A DNA stretch of 64,000 nucleotides, from contig JBHJIZ010000136.1 of assembly GCA_050043005.1 (NCBI GenBank), positions 1 through 64,000 of the forward strand. Reading direction: 5' to 3'. This DNA is from Thermohalobaculum sp050043005. GTDB taxonomy: Bacteria > Pseudomonadota > Alphaproteobacteria > Rhodobacterales > Rhodobacteraceae. The notes below the pieces were generated by a model, which was not told where the DNA came from, did not search any database, and saw only the letters and a program-made list of their open reading frames with translations. The translations under genes and the position numbers were made by a program. Positions 7,854 through 16,222 of this stretch are shown here, piece after piece (positions within the stretch are counted from its first letter, which is position 1; every line of letters begins with the position of its first letter).

Positions 7854-8800
7854 GATCTCGGTGCGGCCGCTCGTCTGAGACGGTCGTTGATCGCGAGGCC
7901 GAGACCACGCTCTGGTATCGGTCCGACGGCAATCGTTCGGCCTTGCGCGATATCATCGAGGCGATGCAGATAGTCGAACAGGTTTGCCGCCGCCTCGGCC
8001 AGTTCGCCTTCTGGCGAAAGCGACATGGCTCCGGTCGAGCCTTCTCCGAAGCTCAGAAAGACCTCGCCCGGCCGAGCATTCTGCGCGTTCAAGCGCAGTG
8101 GCGCGCGCGGCGCATAGTGGCTGGCCAGTTGACCAGGTGCTGTAATGCGGCCCTCGTCGTGAAATGTGACTGGCCGCCCAATCACTGCTTCGACCTGTTC
8201 GATCGCGAGACCGCCAGGACGCAAAACGTTCACGTCTTCACCCGCGAAGCCCAAGATCGTGGATTCGAGGCCGACATCGCAGCTACCGCCATCCAGCACG
8301 GCAGCAATCCGTCCATCCAATCCGTCCAGAACGTGCTCCGCTCGCGTGGGACTGATCCGACCGGACAAGTTGGCAGAAGGTGCAGCAACGGGTCGCCCGA
8401 CCGCTCGGAGCAACGCCCGAGGCAGATCTGCTGACGGAACACGCACCGCGAGCGTCTCCAGTCCGGCGGTGACCAAGCCGGATATTTCGGACTCAGGCTT
8501 CTTTGGCGCCACGAGGGTCAAAGGACCAGGCCAGAATGCTTCGGCCAGTTTCAATCCGGCTTCCGGCAACGCGATCAGGTCCATCGCCTGCTGCACATCG
8601 GCCACATGCGCAATCAACGGGTTGAAGCTGGGACGCCCCTTGGCCTGGTAGATGCCCGCAACCGCCTGGCCACTGGTTGCATCTCCGCCCAGGCCATAGA
8701 CAGTCTCTGTCGGGAAGGCGACCAGTTCGCCGCACAGCAACAGCTCTGCCGCCCGGTCAATCCCGGAGCGATCTGGCTGCAGTCGTTCCGTAGTGCTCAT
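7850..8800 (-). CDS. tsaC: L-threonylcarbamoyladenylate synthase (Sua5 type)
   Basis: 316 residues. The start at 8800 has GGAG ten bases before it; a longer start at 8824 is less likely. The YrdC domain shows FPTETVYGLGGDA, KGRPSFNPLIAH, FWPGPLTLV, LAVRVPSAD and APSANLSGRISPT. A C-terminal extension past residue about 210 (APGQLASHYAPRAPLRL onward) is the Sua5 domain. The enzyme makes threonylcarbamoyl-AMP from threonine, bicarbonate and ATP, the first step of t6A formation in ANN-decoding tRNAs. Housekeeping gene. Confidence 0.95.
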   Translation of the reverse strand: MSTTERLQPDRSGIDRAAELLLCGELVAFPTETVYGLGGDATSGQAVAGIYQAKGRPSFNPLIAHVADVQQAMDLIALPEAGLKLAEAFWPGPLTLVAPKKPESEISGLVTAGLETLAVRVPSADLPRALLRAVGRPVAAPSANLSGRISPTRAEHVLDGLDGRIAAVLDGGSCDVGLESTILGFAGEDVNVLRPGGLAIEQVEAVIGRPVTFHDEGRITAPGQLASHYAPRAPLRLNAQNARPGEVFLSFGEGSTGAMSLSPEGELAEAAANLFDYLHRLDDIAQGRTIAVGPIPERGLGLAINDRLRRAAAPRS

Positions 8801-8967
8801 GGGCAACCGCTCCGCGATCCTCATGTGATTTGCGCAGCGTCAAGCTTGCTTCCGGCGCATTGCGGCGATAGCGCAGCGGCAAGACGACTTGCGCTTCGGT
8901 CGCGGCGCCTTACCCTGTCGCCCATCCTGAGCGCAAGACCCGCACCAGAACGTAAACGGAGACAGCC

Positions 8968-10668
8968 ATGACCTATCGTGTGCCCGTAGACGAAATGATA
9001 TTCACCGCCGAGAGGGTGATCGGCCAGGGCCGCCTGTCTGAGACGGAACGGTTTGCCGAGGCAACGGATGACACCCGTGCCGCGATCATCACCGAAGCCG
9101 CAAAGATGGCCGAAGGGGCCATGGTCCCGGTGAACCGCAGCGGCGACCTGCATCCTGCACGTCTGGAGAACGGCGTGGTGCGCTGTTCGCCGGGTTATCA
9201 GGATGCATACAATGCCATCGCCGAGGGTGGGTGGATGGGTATTTCAGCCTCCGAAGAATACGGCGGCATGGGTCTGCCGATCAGTTTCACGACCTATATC
9301 AACGAACTGATGGCCTCGGCCTGTCTGTCGCTCTCGCTCAACCCGCTGATGACGCAAGGTCAGATCGAGGCATTGGAGGCACATGCATCGGACGAGATCA
9401 AGTCTACCTACCTGCCCAAGCTGATCAGCGGCGAATGGAACGGTACGATGCACCTGACTGAACCGCAGGCTGGTTCGGATGTCGGGGCCCTGACGACAAA
9501 GGCCGAGCCGAATGGCGACGGCACGTATGCAATCACCGGTCAGAAGATCTACATCTCCTGGGGTGATCACGATCTGAACAAGAATATCTGCCACCTTGTT
9601 TTGGCGCGTCTGCCCGATGGCAAGCCGGGCACCAAAGGGATCAGCTTGTTCATCGTCCCGAAGTACCTACCCGATGAGAATGGCGAGCCCGGCGTCGCGA
9701 ATTCGCTGCGTCCGGTGTCCTTGGAGTACAAGCTCGGCCTGCATGGCTCACCCACTGCGGTGATGGAGTATGACGGCGCAACCGGCTGGATGGTCGGACC
9801 CGAAAGCGGTGGCATGGCAGCGATGTTCACGATGATGAACAACGCGCGGCTGGGTGTCGGCGTCGAAGGCCTGGGTGCTGCCGAGGCCGCAACCCAGAAG
9901 GCGATGGCCTTTGCGATGGATCGCAAGCAGGGCCGCACGGCTGATGGCTCGGACACGATTGTCGGCCATGCCGACGTGCGACGCATGCTGATGACCATGC
10001 GGACGATGACCATGGCGGCGCGAGGCATCTGCTATGACTGTGCGTTCTCGCTGGACATGGCGCATGCAGATGACCCTGACGGCGTGCACAAGGCGCGCGG
10101 TGCGTTCCTGACGCCAATCGCCAAGGCGTTCTCGACCGACACCGGGATCGACGTGGCGCAGATGGGCGTGCAGGTTCACGGTGGAATGGGTTTTGTCGAG
10201 GAGACGGGTGCTGCGCAGTTCCTGCGCGATGTGCGCGTGACCGCGATTTACGAAGGCACCAACGGCATTCAGGCGATGGATCTGGTCGGGCGCAAGCTGT
10301 CTGATGGCGGTGCTGCCGCGCGTGCTCTGCTCGCCGAGATCGCCGACACTGCTGCGGCTGGTGGCGACATGGGCGCAGCGCTTGCCAGTGCCGCAACTGC
10401 CCTTGGCGAGGCGACGGAATGGATGCTGGAGGCACCAGACTTCAACGACCGCGCGGCGGGCTGTGTACCCTATTTGCGTGGATGGGGCCTGGTTTTGGGC
10501 GCGCACTATCTACTCAAGGGCGCCGCCGTCGAAGGATCGGACGAGCGCACCGCGCTGGCTCGGTTCTTTATTCACCAGATCCTGCCAAAGGCGCACGCGG
10601 AATTGGCCGCTGCAACACAGGGTGCAGCACCGCTCTACGCATTGCCCGCCGAGAAACTCACGGCCTGA
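8968..10668 (+). CDS. acyl-CoA dehydrogenase with C-terminal extension (FadE/DmdC-like)
   Basis: 566 residues. The order is N-terminal helical domain, the beta domain with MHLTEPQAGSDVGAL and KIYISWGDHD, the C-terminal helical domain with the catalytic glutamate in IYEGTNGIQAMDLVGRK (about residue 430), and an extra acetyl-CoA-dehydrogenase C-terminal domain. This length and architecture fit the group containing DmdC, the 3-methylmercaptopropionyl-CoA dehydrogenase of the DMSP demethylation route, as well as FadE-like enzymes. The sequence alone cannot tell these apart. It is the first gene of a same-strand run with the cupin, the hydrolase and the DUF6173-like gene. Confidence 0.85.
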   Translation: MTYRVPVDEMIFTAERVIGQGRLSETERFAEATDDTRAAIITEAAKMAEGAMVPVNRSGDLHPARLENGVVRCSPGYQDAYNAIAEGGWMGISASEEYGGMGLPISFTTYINELMASACLSLSLNPLMTQGQIEALEAHASDEIKSTYLPKLISGEWNGTMHLTEPQAGSDVGALTTKAEPNGDGTYAITGQKIYISWGDHDLNKNICHLVLARLPDGKPGTKGISLFIVPKYLPDENGEPGVANSLRPVSLEYKLGLHGSPTAVMEYDGATGWMVGPESGGMAAMFTMMNNARLGVGVEGLGAAEAATQKAMAFAMDRKQGRTADGSDTIVGHADVRRMLMTMRTMTMAARGICYDCAFSLDMAHADDPDGVHKARGAFLTPIAKAFSTDTGIDVAQMGVQVHGGMGFVEETGAAQFLRDVRVTAIYEGTNGIQAMDLVGRKLSDGGAAARALLAEIADTAAAGGDMGAALASAATALGEATEWMLEAPDFNDRAAGCVPYLRGWGLVLGAHYLLKGAAVEGSDERTALARFFIHQILPKAHAELAAATQGAAPLYALPAEKLTA

Positions 10669-10683
10669 AAGCTGGAACACTCG

Positions 10684-11151
10684 ATGGCCAAACGATACAG
10701 TCTAGTCCCTCCAGGCAGCGGTACGAACTATGACTGGTCGGCGGACCACACCTTCGTAAAGGTTTCGGCGGCGGATACCGGCGGTCAGTACACCTTGATG
10801 GAGGATAATCTGAAGGCGCACTTCGCGTTGGGCCTTCACATGCACCGCCATCATGCCGAGACGTTCTATGTTCTGGAAGGCGAGATCGAATTCTACGTCG
10901 ACGGCGACTGGATGACCACTGTACCTGGCACATGTCTGCACGTACCGCCCGGCGTGCCCCATGCCTGCAAGGTACGCGCGGGGACAGACGGCGCACGGAT
11001 GCTGATGATCTATCAGCCGTCCGGCTTCGACCAGTTTCTCGCCCAACTCGGTCAGATGACCGACGCGGACTTCGAGGATCAGGCGAAGATGAACGCACTG
11101 AACGACAAGTACGACATCGTTAACCTGGGCGGCGTACCCGACCAGACCTAA
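10684..11151 (+). CDS. cupin domain protein
   Basis: 155 residues, 15 bases after the acyl-CoA dehydrogenase. One cupin_2 barrel: motif 1 is HMHRHHAETFYVLEGEIEF with the H-x-H-x(4)-E metal pattern (about residues 58-70), and motif 2 is PPGVPHACKV. The C-terminal third is helical and acidic. Proteins of this build may be metal-dependent oxygenases or isomerases or just ligand sensors; no substrate can be named. Confidence 0.75.
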   Translation: MAKRYSLVPPGSGTNYDWSADHTFVKVSAADTGGQYTLMEDNLKAHFALGLHMHRHHAETFYVLEGEIEFYVDGDWMTTVPGTCLHVPPGVPHACKVRAGTDGARMLMIYQPSGFDQFLAQLGQMTDADFEDQAKMNALNDKYDIVNLGGVPDQT

Positions 11152-11196
11152 GCACCCGGGCCGGTCAGCGGCCGAACGCTGAGGAGAAGAGCCCTG

Positions 11197-12255
11197 ATGG
11201 CCTTGGACAGATCCGCTGGCACTGGTGCCGCCCAGATGCGTTTTCCCTGGGACGAACCGCCAGACCACACAGAAGTCCGCGAGGTTGCCGAGGGCATCTG
11301 GTGGGTTCGTTCGCCGCTACCCATGCGACTGGATCACGTGAATTGTTACCTGTTGGACGAAGGCGATAGCTGGACGCTGGTCGATACAGGCATGAGCACC
11401 TCAAAGGTGCGCGCGCTGTGGGACGATCTGCTGACCGGGCCGCTTGCAGGCAAGCCCGTTGCCCGGGTGATCCTGACTCATCATCATCCAGACCACATCG
11501 GGCTGGCCGGCTGGTTCTGCGAACGGGGTGCCGAGCTTTGGTGCACAAGGCTCGCTTACGTAATGGCGCGGATGATGCTGTTGGACCGGCAAGAAGTACC
11601 GTCCGAGAGCCAGATCGCTTTCCGCCGGGAGTCGGGCGCACCAGAAGATGAAGTTGCGCGCTATTCCGTCGACAAGCCCTGGAACCTGGGCGATGCGGTG
11701 TATCCGCTCCCGCCACGTTTTCGGCAGATCCGTGAAGGCGAGACGCTGCGCATCGGCGGTCGCGACTGGGATGTCCATTTCGGGCATGGGCATGCCGCGG
11801 ATCACGTAACGCTCTGGAACGAAGACGTCATCCTCGCCGGCGATCAGATCATTCCCGGCATCTCGACCAATATCGGCGTCTGGTCGATGGAGCCTGACGC
11901 CAACCCACTCGGCGAATGGCTGGAAAGCTGCCGCCGTCTGAAATCCGTTTCGAACAGCTCTGACGCGTTGGTCCTGCCAGGGCATAAACTACCGTTCCAT
12001 GGGGCCGATTTTCGTCTCGATGCCTTGATCGAGAACCACGAAAGCGCTTTGCGTCGCATTCTAAGGGCGCTCGAAGACGGATCCCGCAGCGCGGCCGGTG
12101 TTTTCGTTCCGGTGTTCAAACGCGAGATTACCGGGTCGCAATATGGCCTTGCCCTGGCCGAGGCGGTTGCACACATGAACCACCTGCATCAGAGTGGACG
12201 TGTTTCCAGAACCTTAGAGGAGGGCGTCTGGATGTACGCCTTGACCGGGACATGA
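11197..12255 (+). CDS. metallo-beta-lactamase-fold hydrolase
   Basis: 352 residues; GAGGAGA precedes the ATG. The signature THHHPDHIG (about residue 90) supplies the H-x-H-x-D-H zinc site; further ligands are HFGHGHAADHV (His), the Asp in LAGDQIIPG and the His in LPGHKLPFHG. The C-terminal 80 residues resemble the LACTB2-like winged-helix tail. Likely a thioesterase or general hydrolase, possibly acting on acyl-CoA given the dehydrogenase upstream; that link is inference. Its stop overlaps the next start (ATGA). Confidence 0.8.
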   Translation: MALDRSAGTGAAQMRFPWDEPPDHTEVREVAEGIWWVRSPLPMRLDHVNCYLLDEGDSWTLVDTGMSTSKVRALWDDLLTGPLAGKPVARVILTHHHPDHIGLAGWFCERGAELWCTRLAYVMARMMLLDRQEVPSESQIAFRRESGAPEDEVARYSVDKPWNLGDAVYPLPPRFRQIREGETLRIGGRDWDVHFGHGHAADHVTLWNEDVILAGDQIIPGISTNIGVWSMEPDANPLGEWLESCRRLKSVSNSSDALVLPGHKLPFHGADFRLDALIENHESALRRILRALEDGSRSAAGVFVPVFKREITGSQYGLALAEAVAHMNHLHQSGRVSRTLEEGVWMYALTGT

Positions 12256-12728
12256 CCGAGTTCGAGATCTCAGGCAAGCTGCGCACAAAGCCCGTACTTC
12301 CGGATGCGGGCGTCTTTCGTACGGACTGCGCGGACACCGACTCGGCGGAAAACCAGCCTTTGCCAGCGCCCGTCGCCCAGAAGACGCCAGAGCAAAAGTC
12401 ACCCGCGCAATGGGCCTATGAGCGCCTGGTGCTCTACATCCAGAAGTTCGAAGAAACGCTCGATTCCGATCACGAGGTTGGGATGGGCTTCGCTGGGTCA
12501 GATGCCGGGATGCTTAACATCCAGGGCATGGGCTTCTTCGCGCCGGATATGATTACGTTCTATGGTGCCGACCCGGCGGGGGCTAAAACCCAATTGGTTC
12601 AGCATGTCAGCCAACTGAATGTGATGCTGAAGGCCGCGCCGAAACTGAACGAAGAGCCAGCGCGGATCGGCTTTCAGATGCGCCGCAAGCTCGAGGACCA
12701 GGGCGAGAACGCGGAAACGGCTGACTGA
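12252..12728 (+). CDS. DUF6173-like conserved hypothetical protein
   Basis: 158 residues, coupled by a four-base ATGA overlap to the hydrolase. The first 50 residues are Pro/Ala-rich and look disordered. The rest (AQWAYERLVLYIQKFEETL, then DHEVGMGFAGSDAGMLNIQ and FFAPDMITFYG) matches my memory of a conserved Rhodobacterales family of unknown function, DUF6173. No catalytic residues are evident. Confidence 0.6.
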   Translation: MTEFEISGKLRTKPVLPDAGVFRTDCADTDSAENQPLPAPVAQKTPEQKSPAQWAYERLVLYIQKFEETLDSDHEVGMGFAGSDAGMLNIQGMGFFAPDMITFYGADPAGAKTQLVQHVSQLNVMLKAAPKLNEEPARIGFQMRRKLEDQGENAETAD

Positions 12729-12875
12729 GAGTGGGCGCCGAACGGCTTCGTGATGCAGCGGAAGCGTGCTGGCAAACGCTGCGGCTGGCAATTATGGGAA
12801 GTCGTTACATGCATCACTCTAGTCTCTCGCTCACTCTTGGTCCAAGTGGCGCCCCACTGACATGACCTCGTCAGT

Positions 12876-13961
12876 CTAGATCAAGATACCCGGTGTAAGC
12901 TGAGCATGTGCGGCGCGCGCAACACCACCCCAAGCGCAGAAATTGATGCGGTTGTTGCCCACGGTCGTTGCTGCGACGGGCCCTACGGCCTTGCCGTATC
13001 TGATCCTCCAGCACGGTTCTCCACGGGCGGCACGGTCTGCATTCAAGTTCACCAGACCTACGCTGATGTTCTCGATCAACTTGTCCGCTTCAGCACTCGG
13101 GTCGTCGGTCTCGCGCGGCATCCCAACAGATGCGAAGTAGACTTCGGACGCGAGGCCGATCCGCCCCAAGCTGGCGTCTGAGACAATCCGGTCGAGCAGT
13201 GCCACATAAGCCCCCAGTGTCTCCGCCTGTTTCAACAGGTCGCTTTCAGCGTCGTCCTCTGCAGGCTCGAACCCGAAGCAGATGATCAGGGTGTTGTTGT
13301 AGAGCTTCGGCTGGACATCCGCCCCGACCAACAGTCTGGCCGCGAAAGAGGCCGGCAGCAGCTTGTAGGCAATGCTCTCAGCGCGCTCCAACGCGTCCTT
13401 GCCACGCTGCAACTCACCGTTGATCTGCGCCATCTGTTCTTGTGCCGCGATCAGATCACGACGACCCTCGAGCATGTTCAAGGTCAGCCGGGCCAACCGC
13501 GCCATCGCATCACGACGGCCATCATCAAACTCGATGCTCTCAGGACTCCAGACGCACAGTGTACCCAAGGCAAAACCATCACGGTTGATCAACGGCACAC
13601 CGCAATAAAACTTGGCGTGCGGCGGGTTCGTGACCGCAGGCAGATTGCGATACCTCGAATTCTGAGCGAGGTCTGGGATGACCAGCATCTCGGTCTGGCA
13701 GATCGTCGGCGCACACATGCTTAGCTCGCGCGGGCGCGGCGGGCGGTCGGCCGGTAGCCCATAAGACGACTTCAACCAAGACCGTGTTCCGTCGAAGATC
13801 GAGATGTAGGACACCGGACATTCTGTGACCCGGGCGGCAATCTCGGTGATGTCGTCGTACGCGGCTTCGCGCGGCGTCTCGAGGATGTTGTAGGACAGCA
13901 CCGCTTCAACCCGTTCTTCGTCGTTCTCTGGGATTTCAATCCCTTGGTAGGTCCGTGTCAT
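12876..13961 (-). CDS. GAF-domain protein with degenerate cyclase domain
   Basis: 361 residues; the start at 13961 is preceded by GAGGCGG. Residues about 20-170 form a GAF sensor domain (YDDITEIAARVTECPVSYIS, FYCGVPLINRDGFALGTLCV). A short coiled coil follows, then a region aligning with class III nucleotide cyclases (KLLPASFAARLLVG, YNNTLIICFGFE, then RYGKAVGPVAATTVG). Both metal-binding aspartates appear lost: the first block reads ICFGFE where active enzymes have FADIVGF, and the second reads ASEVYF in place of GDAYM. It is therefore probably a non-catalytic, regulatory cyclase homologue. It is divergent from the canonical cyclase gene, and motif copy e lies upstream. Confidence 0.7.
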   Translation of the reverse strand: MTRTYQGIEIPENDEERVEAVLSYNILETPREAAYDDITEIAARVTECPVSYISIFDGTRSWLKSSYGLPADRPPRPRELSMCAPTICQTEMLVIPDLAQNSRYRNLPAVTNPPHAKFYCGVPLINRDGFALGTLCVWSPESIEFDDGRRDAMARLARLTLNMLEGRRDLIAAQEQMAQINGELQRGKDALERAESIAYKLLPASFAARLLVGADVQPKLYNNTLIICFGFEPAEDDAESDLLKQAETLGAYVALLDRIVSDASLGRIGLASEVYFASVGMPRETDDPSAEADKLIENISVGLVNLNADRAARGEPCWRIRYGKAVGPVAATTVGNNRINFCAWGGVARAAHAQLTPGILI

Positions 13962-14166
13962 GTCGCGCCGCCTCATCTGGATCGAGCGTCAAACTCCATC
14001 GATCCAAACATCAGTGAACCTGTTCGGCTCGGGTTTGTAAATCTCCGCCACGCAGCAAACATAGACCGCGCCCCGATCGTACGCGGCTCACACGTGACGG
14101 CTTCAATGTGAGGGCGGAGTCTGTGGCTGCTTTGTTTTAGAAGTGTCACGCAACGCGAGGTTTAAT

Positions 14167-14181
14167 GTTTCAGTTGTTTTT
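14167..14181 (-). promoter_or_regulatory. direct-repeat motif, copy e
   Basis: On the minus strand AAAAACAACTGAAAC, 12 of 15 positions equal to TGAAACAATTGAAAC. It lies 206 bases upstream of the GAF/cyclase-like gene and on its strand. Weaker than the other copies. Confidence 0.35.
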
Positions 14182-14248
14182 CCCCGGATGCATCCACTGC
14201 ACCAACGCCATATGGTAACCCGCGTTGAAGAGGCTGGAGGAACGAACA

Positions 14249-15922
14249 GTGCGGCGGCGACTTGCAGCGGTACTTGCCGCCGACATCGCTGGATACACGC
14301 GTCTGATCGGGACGGATCAGGACGGGACATTGCGTGCGTTGTTCGCCTTCAAGCAGGACGTGCTGCGACCGCTGGCCGATCAACACAACGGTTCGATCGT
14401 CAAAGACATGGGCGACGGATGGTTGATCGTCTTTCAAAGCGCTCTCGAAGCCACGATCTGTGCGTTGAGCATTCAGGACGCGCTTTCTGAGGACGCGCTT
14501 CTTAGTCTGAGGATTGGTCTGACACTTGGCGATGTCATCGAACAGGATCACGACGTCTTTGGCGACGGTGTCAATGTTGCGGCGCGTCTGCAAACTGTCG
14601 CGCCGATCGGAGGTTTGGCGCTTACCCAGTCCGTGTTCGATACGCTCGATGCGAAGACAGCGCAGCGTTTCACCAATGCTGGCGTCCATCACTTACGGAA
14701 CGTCGTTCGACCGGTGCAGGTCTTGCTGAGTGATGCGAGTGCAGCTCATGTCAGTTCGACGCCTGAACCAAGAACTTATGAACCCGGCATTGTCTCCTTG
14801 GTGCTGGTTCAGCCTTCTCGTGTGGCGCGGGACGACAAAGCGTACGGGCTGGCCGTTGACATCAATGCCGATCTACTCAGGTTGCTGCAAACATCCGACC
14901 TTGTAGCGCCCCGGATCGCAGGGGCACAGGCCCCCCGCGATTACGGCGTTTCAATCGAGGTGCGTGGTAGGGACGAACAGATGCGCCTGCATTTGACTCT
15001 ATCTGACCAATCGCACGAGACGATTTGGAAGCGGACAATCGCGCCTTCATCACAGGATACGGCTACGTCACAAGACCACATCGCGAGCGACATGGCGGCG
15101 TCGCTGTTCGGTGCGATAATCGACGCAGAAAGCTCGCGGTTGTTCGGCAGTATCGAACCGGAAGATCCGAATGATTGCATTCTACGCTCTGCGATTGAGT
15201 TCTCGGAGTTCTCAAACGCGGCAATGGCCGAGGCTGCGCAGCGGCTTGCTGAGTTGCTCGAGGGCCAACGGCTTGAGTCAGTGAGGCCTCGGGAGGTTCT
15301 GCGCTTTCTACTGAGTGCCGATATCGCCGGGGTGCCGGTCTCGCGCAGATCATACGCACAGGTTTTCATCTCTGCGAAGAACTCTGGCGCAGATCAGGCT
15401 TTGATCGCGCTGGCGACGGCGATGACCGACTTCACAGCGCAACCAGCTGCGGAGGTTCTCGATAGAGCGATCGAGCTGGCTCTGCAGAGGGCTCCGCTCG
15501 ATCCGGATGTTCTGGTCTTCTCGGGCTGGGCCTGTGTCTGGCTGGGGACCACAGGGCAGGCGCTGCGCTGTTTCAACGACTTCGCGCGCAAAGGAAGCTT
15601 TCATTCACTGAATAAACTGGCAACCCTTGGGGCGTCCTTCGCATTGTTGCAGGCTGGGCGCGATGAAGAGGCGTTGGACCGGGTAAGGCGGGTGCTTGCG
15701 GCAACAAGTGAGCTTGCCGCGCCATTCGTGCTGCGCGCGGCCGCATTGTCTAACCGTGGTGATTTAGCAAGCGCTCGGGCGGCTTTGGCGCAGATCAAGC
15801 GGTTGCCTGCGGGAGAGGCTGCGAAAGCACAAATGCTCTCCCGGTTTCAAACGAGTCCAGCAGGCATCCGTCTTTGCGAAAGCCTCGATCGCATTGACCT
15901 CCAGGGCTGCTCACGGGCTTGA
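14249..15922 (+). CDS. class III adenylate cyclase with long C-terminal region
   Basis: 557 residues from a GTG at 14249, eight bases after GGAGG; no ATG is available near. The cyclase domain is N-terminal (residues about 5-165): LAADIAGYT carries the first metal Asp, KDMGDGW the second with the adenine-reading Lys, and DVFGDGVNVAARL the adenine-reading Asp plus the Asn and Arg for catalysis. All key residues are present, so it should make cAMP. The remaining 390 residues resemble the TolB-like and tetratricopeptide region found in many alphaproteobacterial cyclases, with helical repeats near the end. No membrane segment is obvious. Confidence 0.8.
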   Translation: MRRRLAAVLAADIAGYTRLIGTDQDGTLRALFAFKQDVLRPLADQHNGSIVKDMGDGWLIVFQSALEATICALSIQDALSEDALLSLRIGLTLGDVIEQDHDVFGDGVNVAARLQTVAPIGGLALTQSVFDTLDAKTAQRFTNAGVHHLRNVVRPVQVLLSDASAAHVSSTPEPRTYEPGIVSLVLVQPSRVARDDKAYGLAVDINADLLRLLQTSDLVAPRIAGAQAPRDYGVSIEVRGRDEQMRLHLTLSDQSHETIWKRTIAPSSQDTATSQDHIASDMAASLFGAIIDAESSRLFGSIEPEDPNDCILRSAIEFSEFSNAAMAEAAQRLAELLEGQRLESVRPREVLRFLLSADIAGVPVSRRSYAQVFISAKNSGADQALIALATAMTDFTAQPAAEVLDRAIELALQRAPLDPDVLVFSGWACVWLGTTGQALRCFNDFARKGSFHSLNKLATLGASFALLQAGRDEEALDRVRRVLAATSELAAPFVLRAAALSNRGDLASARAALAQIKRLPAGEAAKAQMLSRFQTSPAGIRLCESLDRIDLQGCSRA

Positions 15923-15934
15923 AACAATCGAAAC
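15920..15934 (+). promoter_or_regulatory. direct-repeat motif, copy b
   Basis: TGAAACAATCGAAAC, 14 of 15 positions equal to the copy at 17826. It begins within the last bases of the cyclase gene and lies 81 bases before the start of the DUF1127 gene, on the same strand. Confidence 0.55.
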
Positions 15935-16015
15935 CCGGTTGAGCCACCACGGATAAATGCCAGAAACAGGCCGTTCATAGTGTGCCGCAATCACGTTCAC
16001 GCTGGAGAGAGAACA

Positions 16016-16216
16016 ATGGTTGCCACACATCTGATGAACGCCATCCGCTGGTGCCATCACCTCGTTCAACGTTTGGTCGAGGCGCCGAGGCAAAGGCGTG
16101 CGCTCAGGGAACTGGAGCAAATGGATCTTTCCGCGCTGGAGGACATTGGGCTCAGCAGATCTGAACTGGTCGGCCGCTGCTTTGGGCAGAAGAACGGACA
16201 ATGCGCTGATTTCTAA
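16016..16216 (+). CDS. DUF1127 domain small protein
   Basis: 66 residues; GGAGAGAG stands shortly before the ATG at 16016. The C-terminal half reads RRALRELEQMDLSALEDIGLS, the arginine-rich DUF1127 pattern. Members of this family are small alphaproteobacterial proteins, some binding RNA and affecting phosphate uptake, sRNA maturation or stress metabolism. It has its own putative regulatory motif (copy b) and converges with the PAS cyclase gene six bases away. Confidence 0.8.
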   Translation: MVATHLMNAIRWCHHLVQRLVEAPRQRRALRELEQMDLSALEDIGLSRSELVGRCFGQKNGQCADF

Positions 16217-16222
16217 GTTGCC

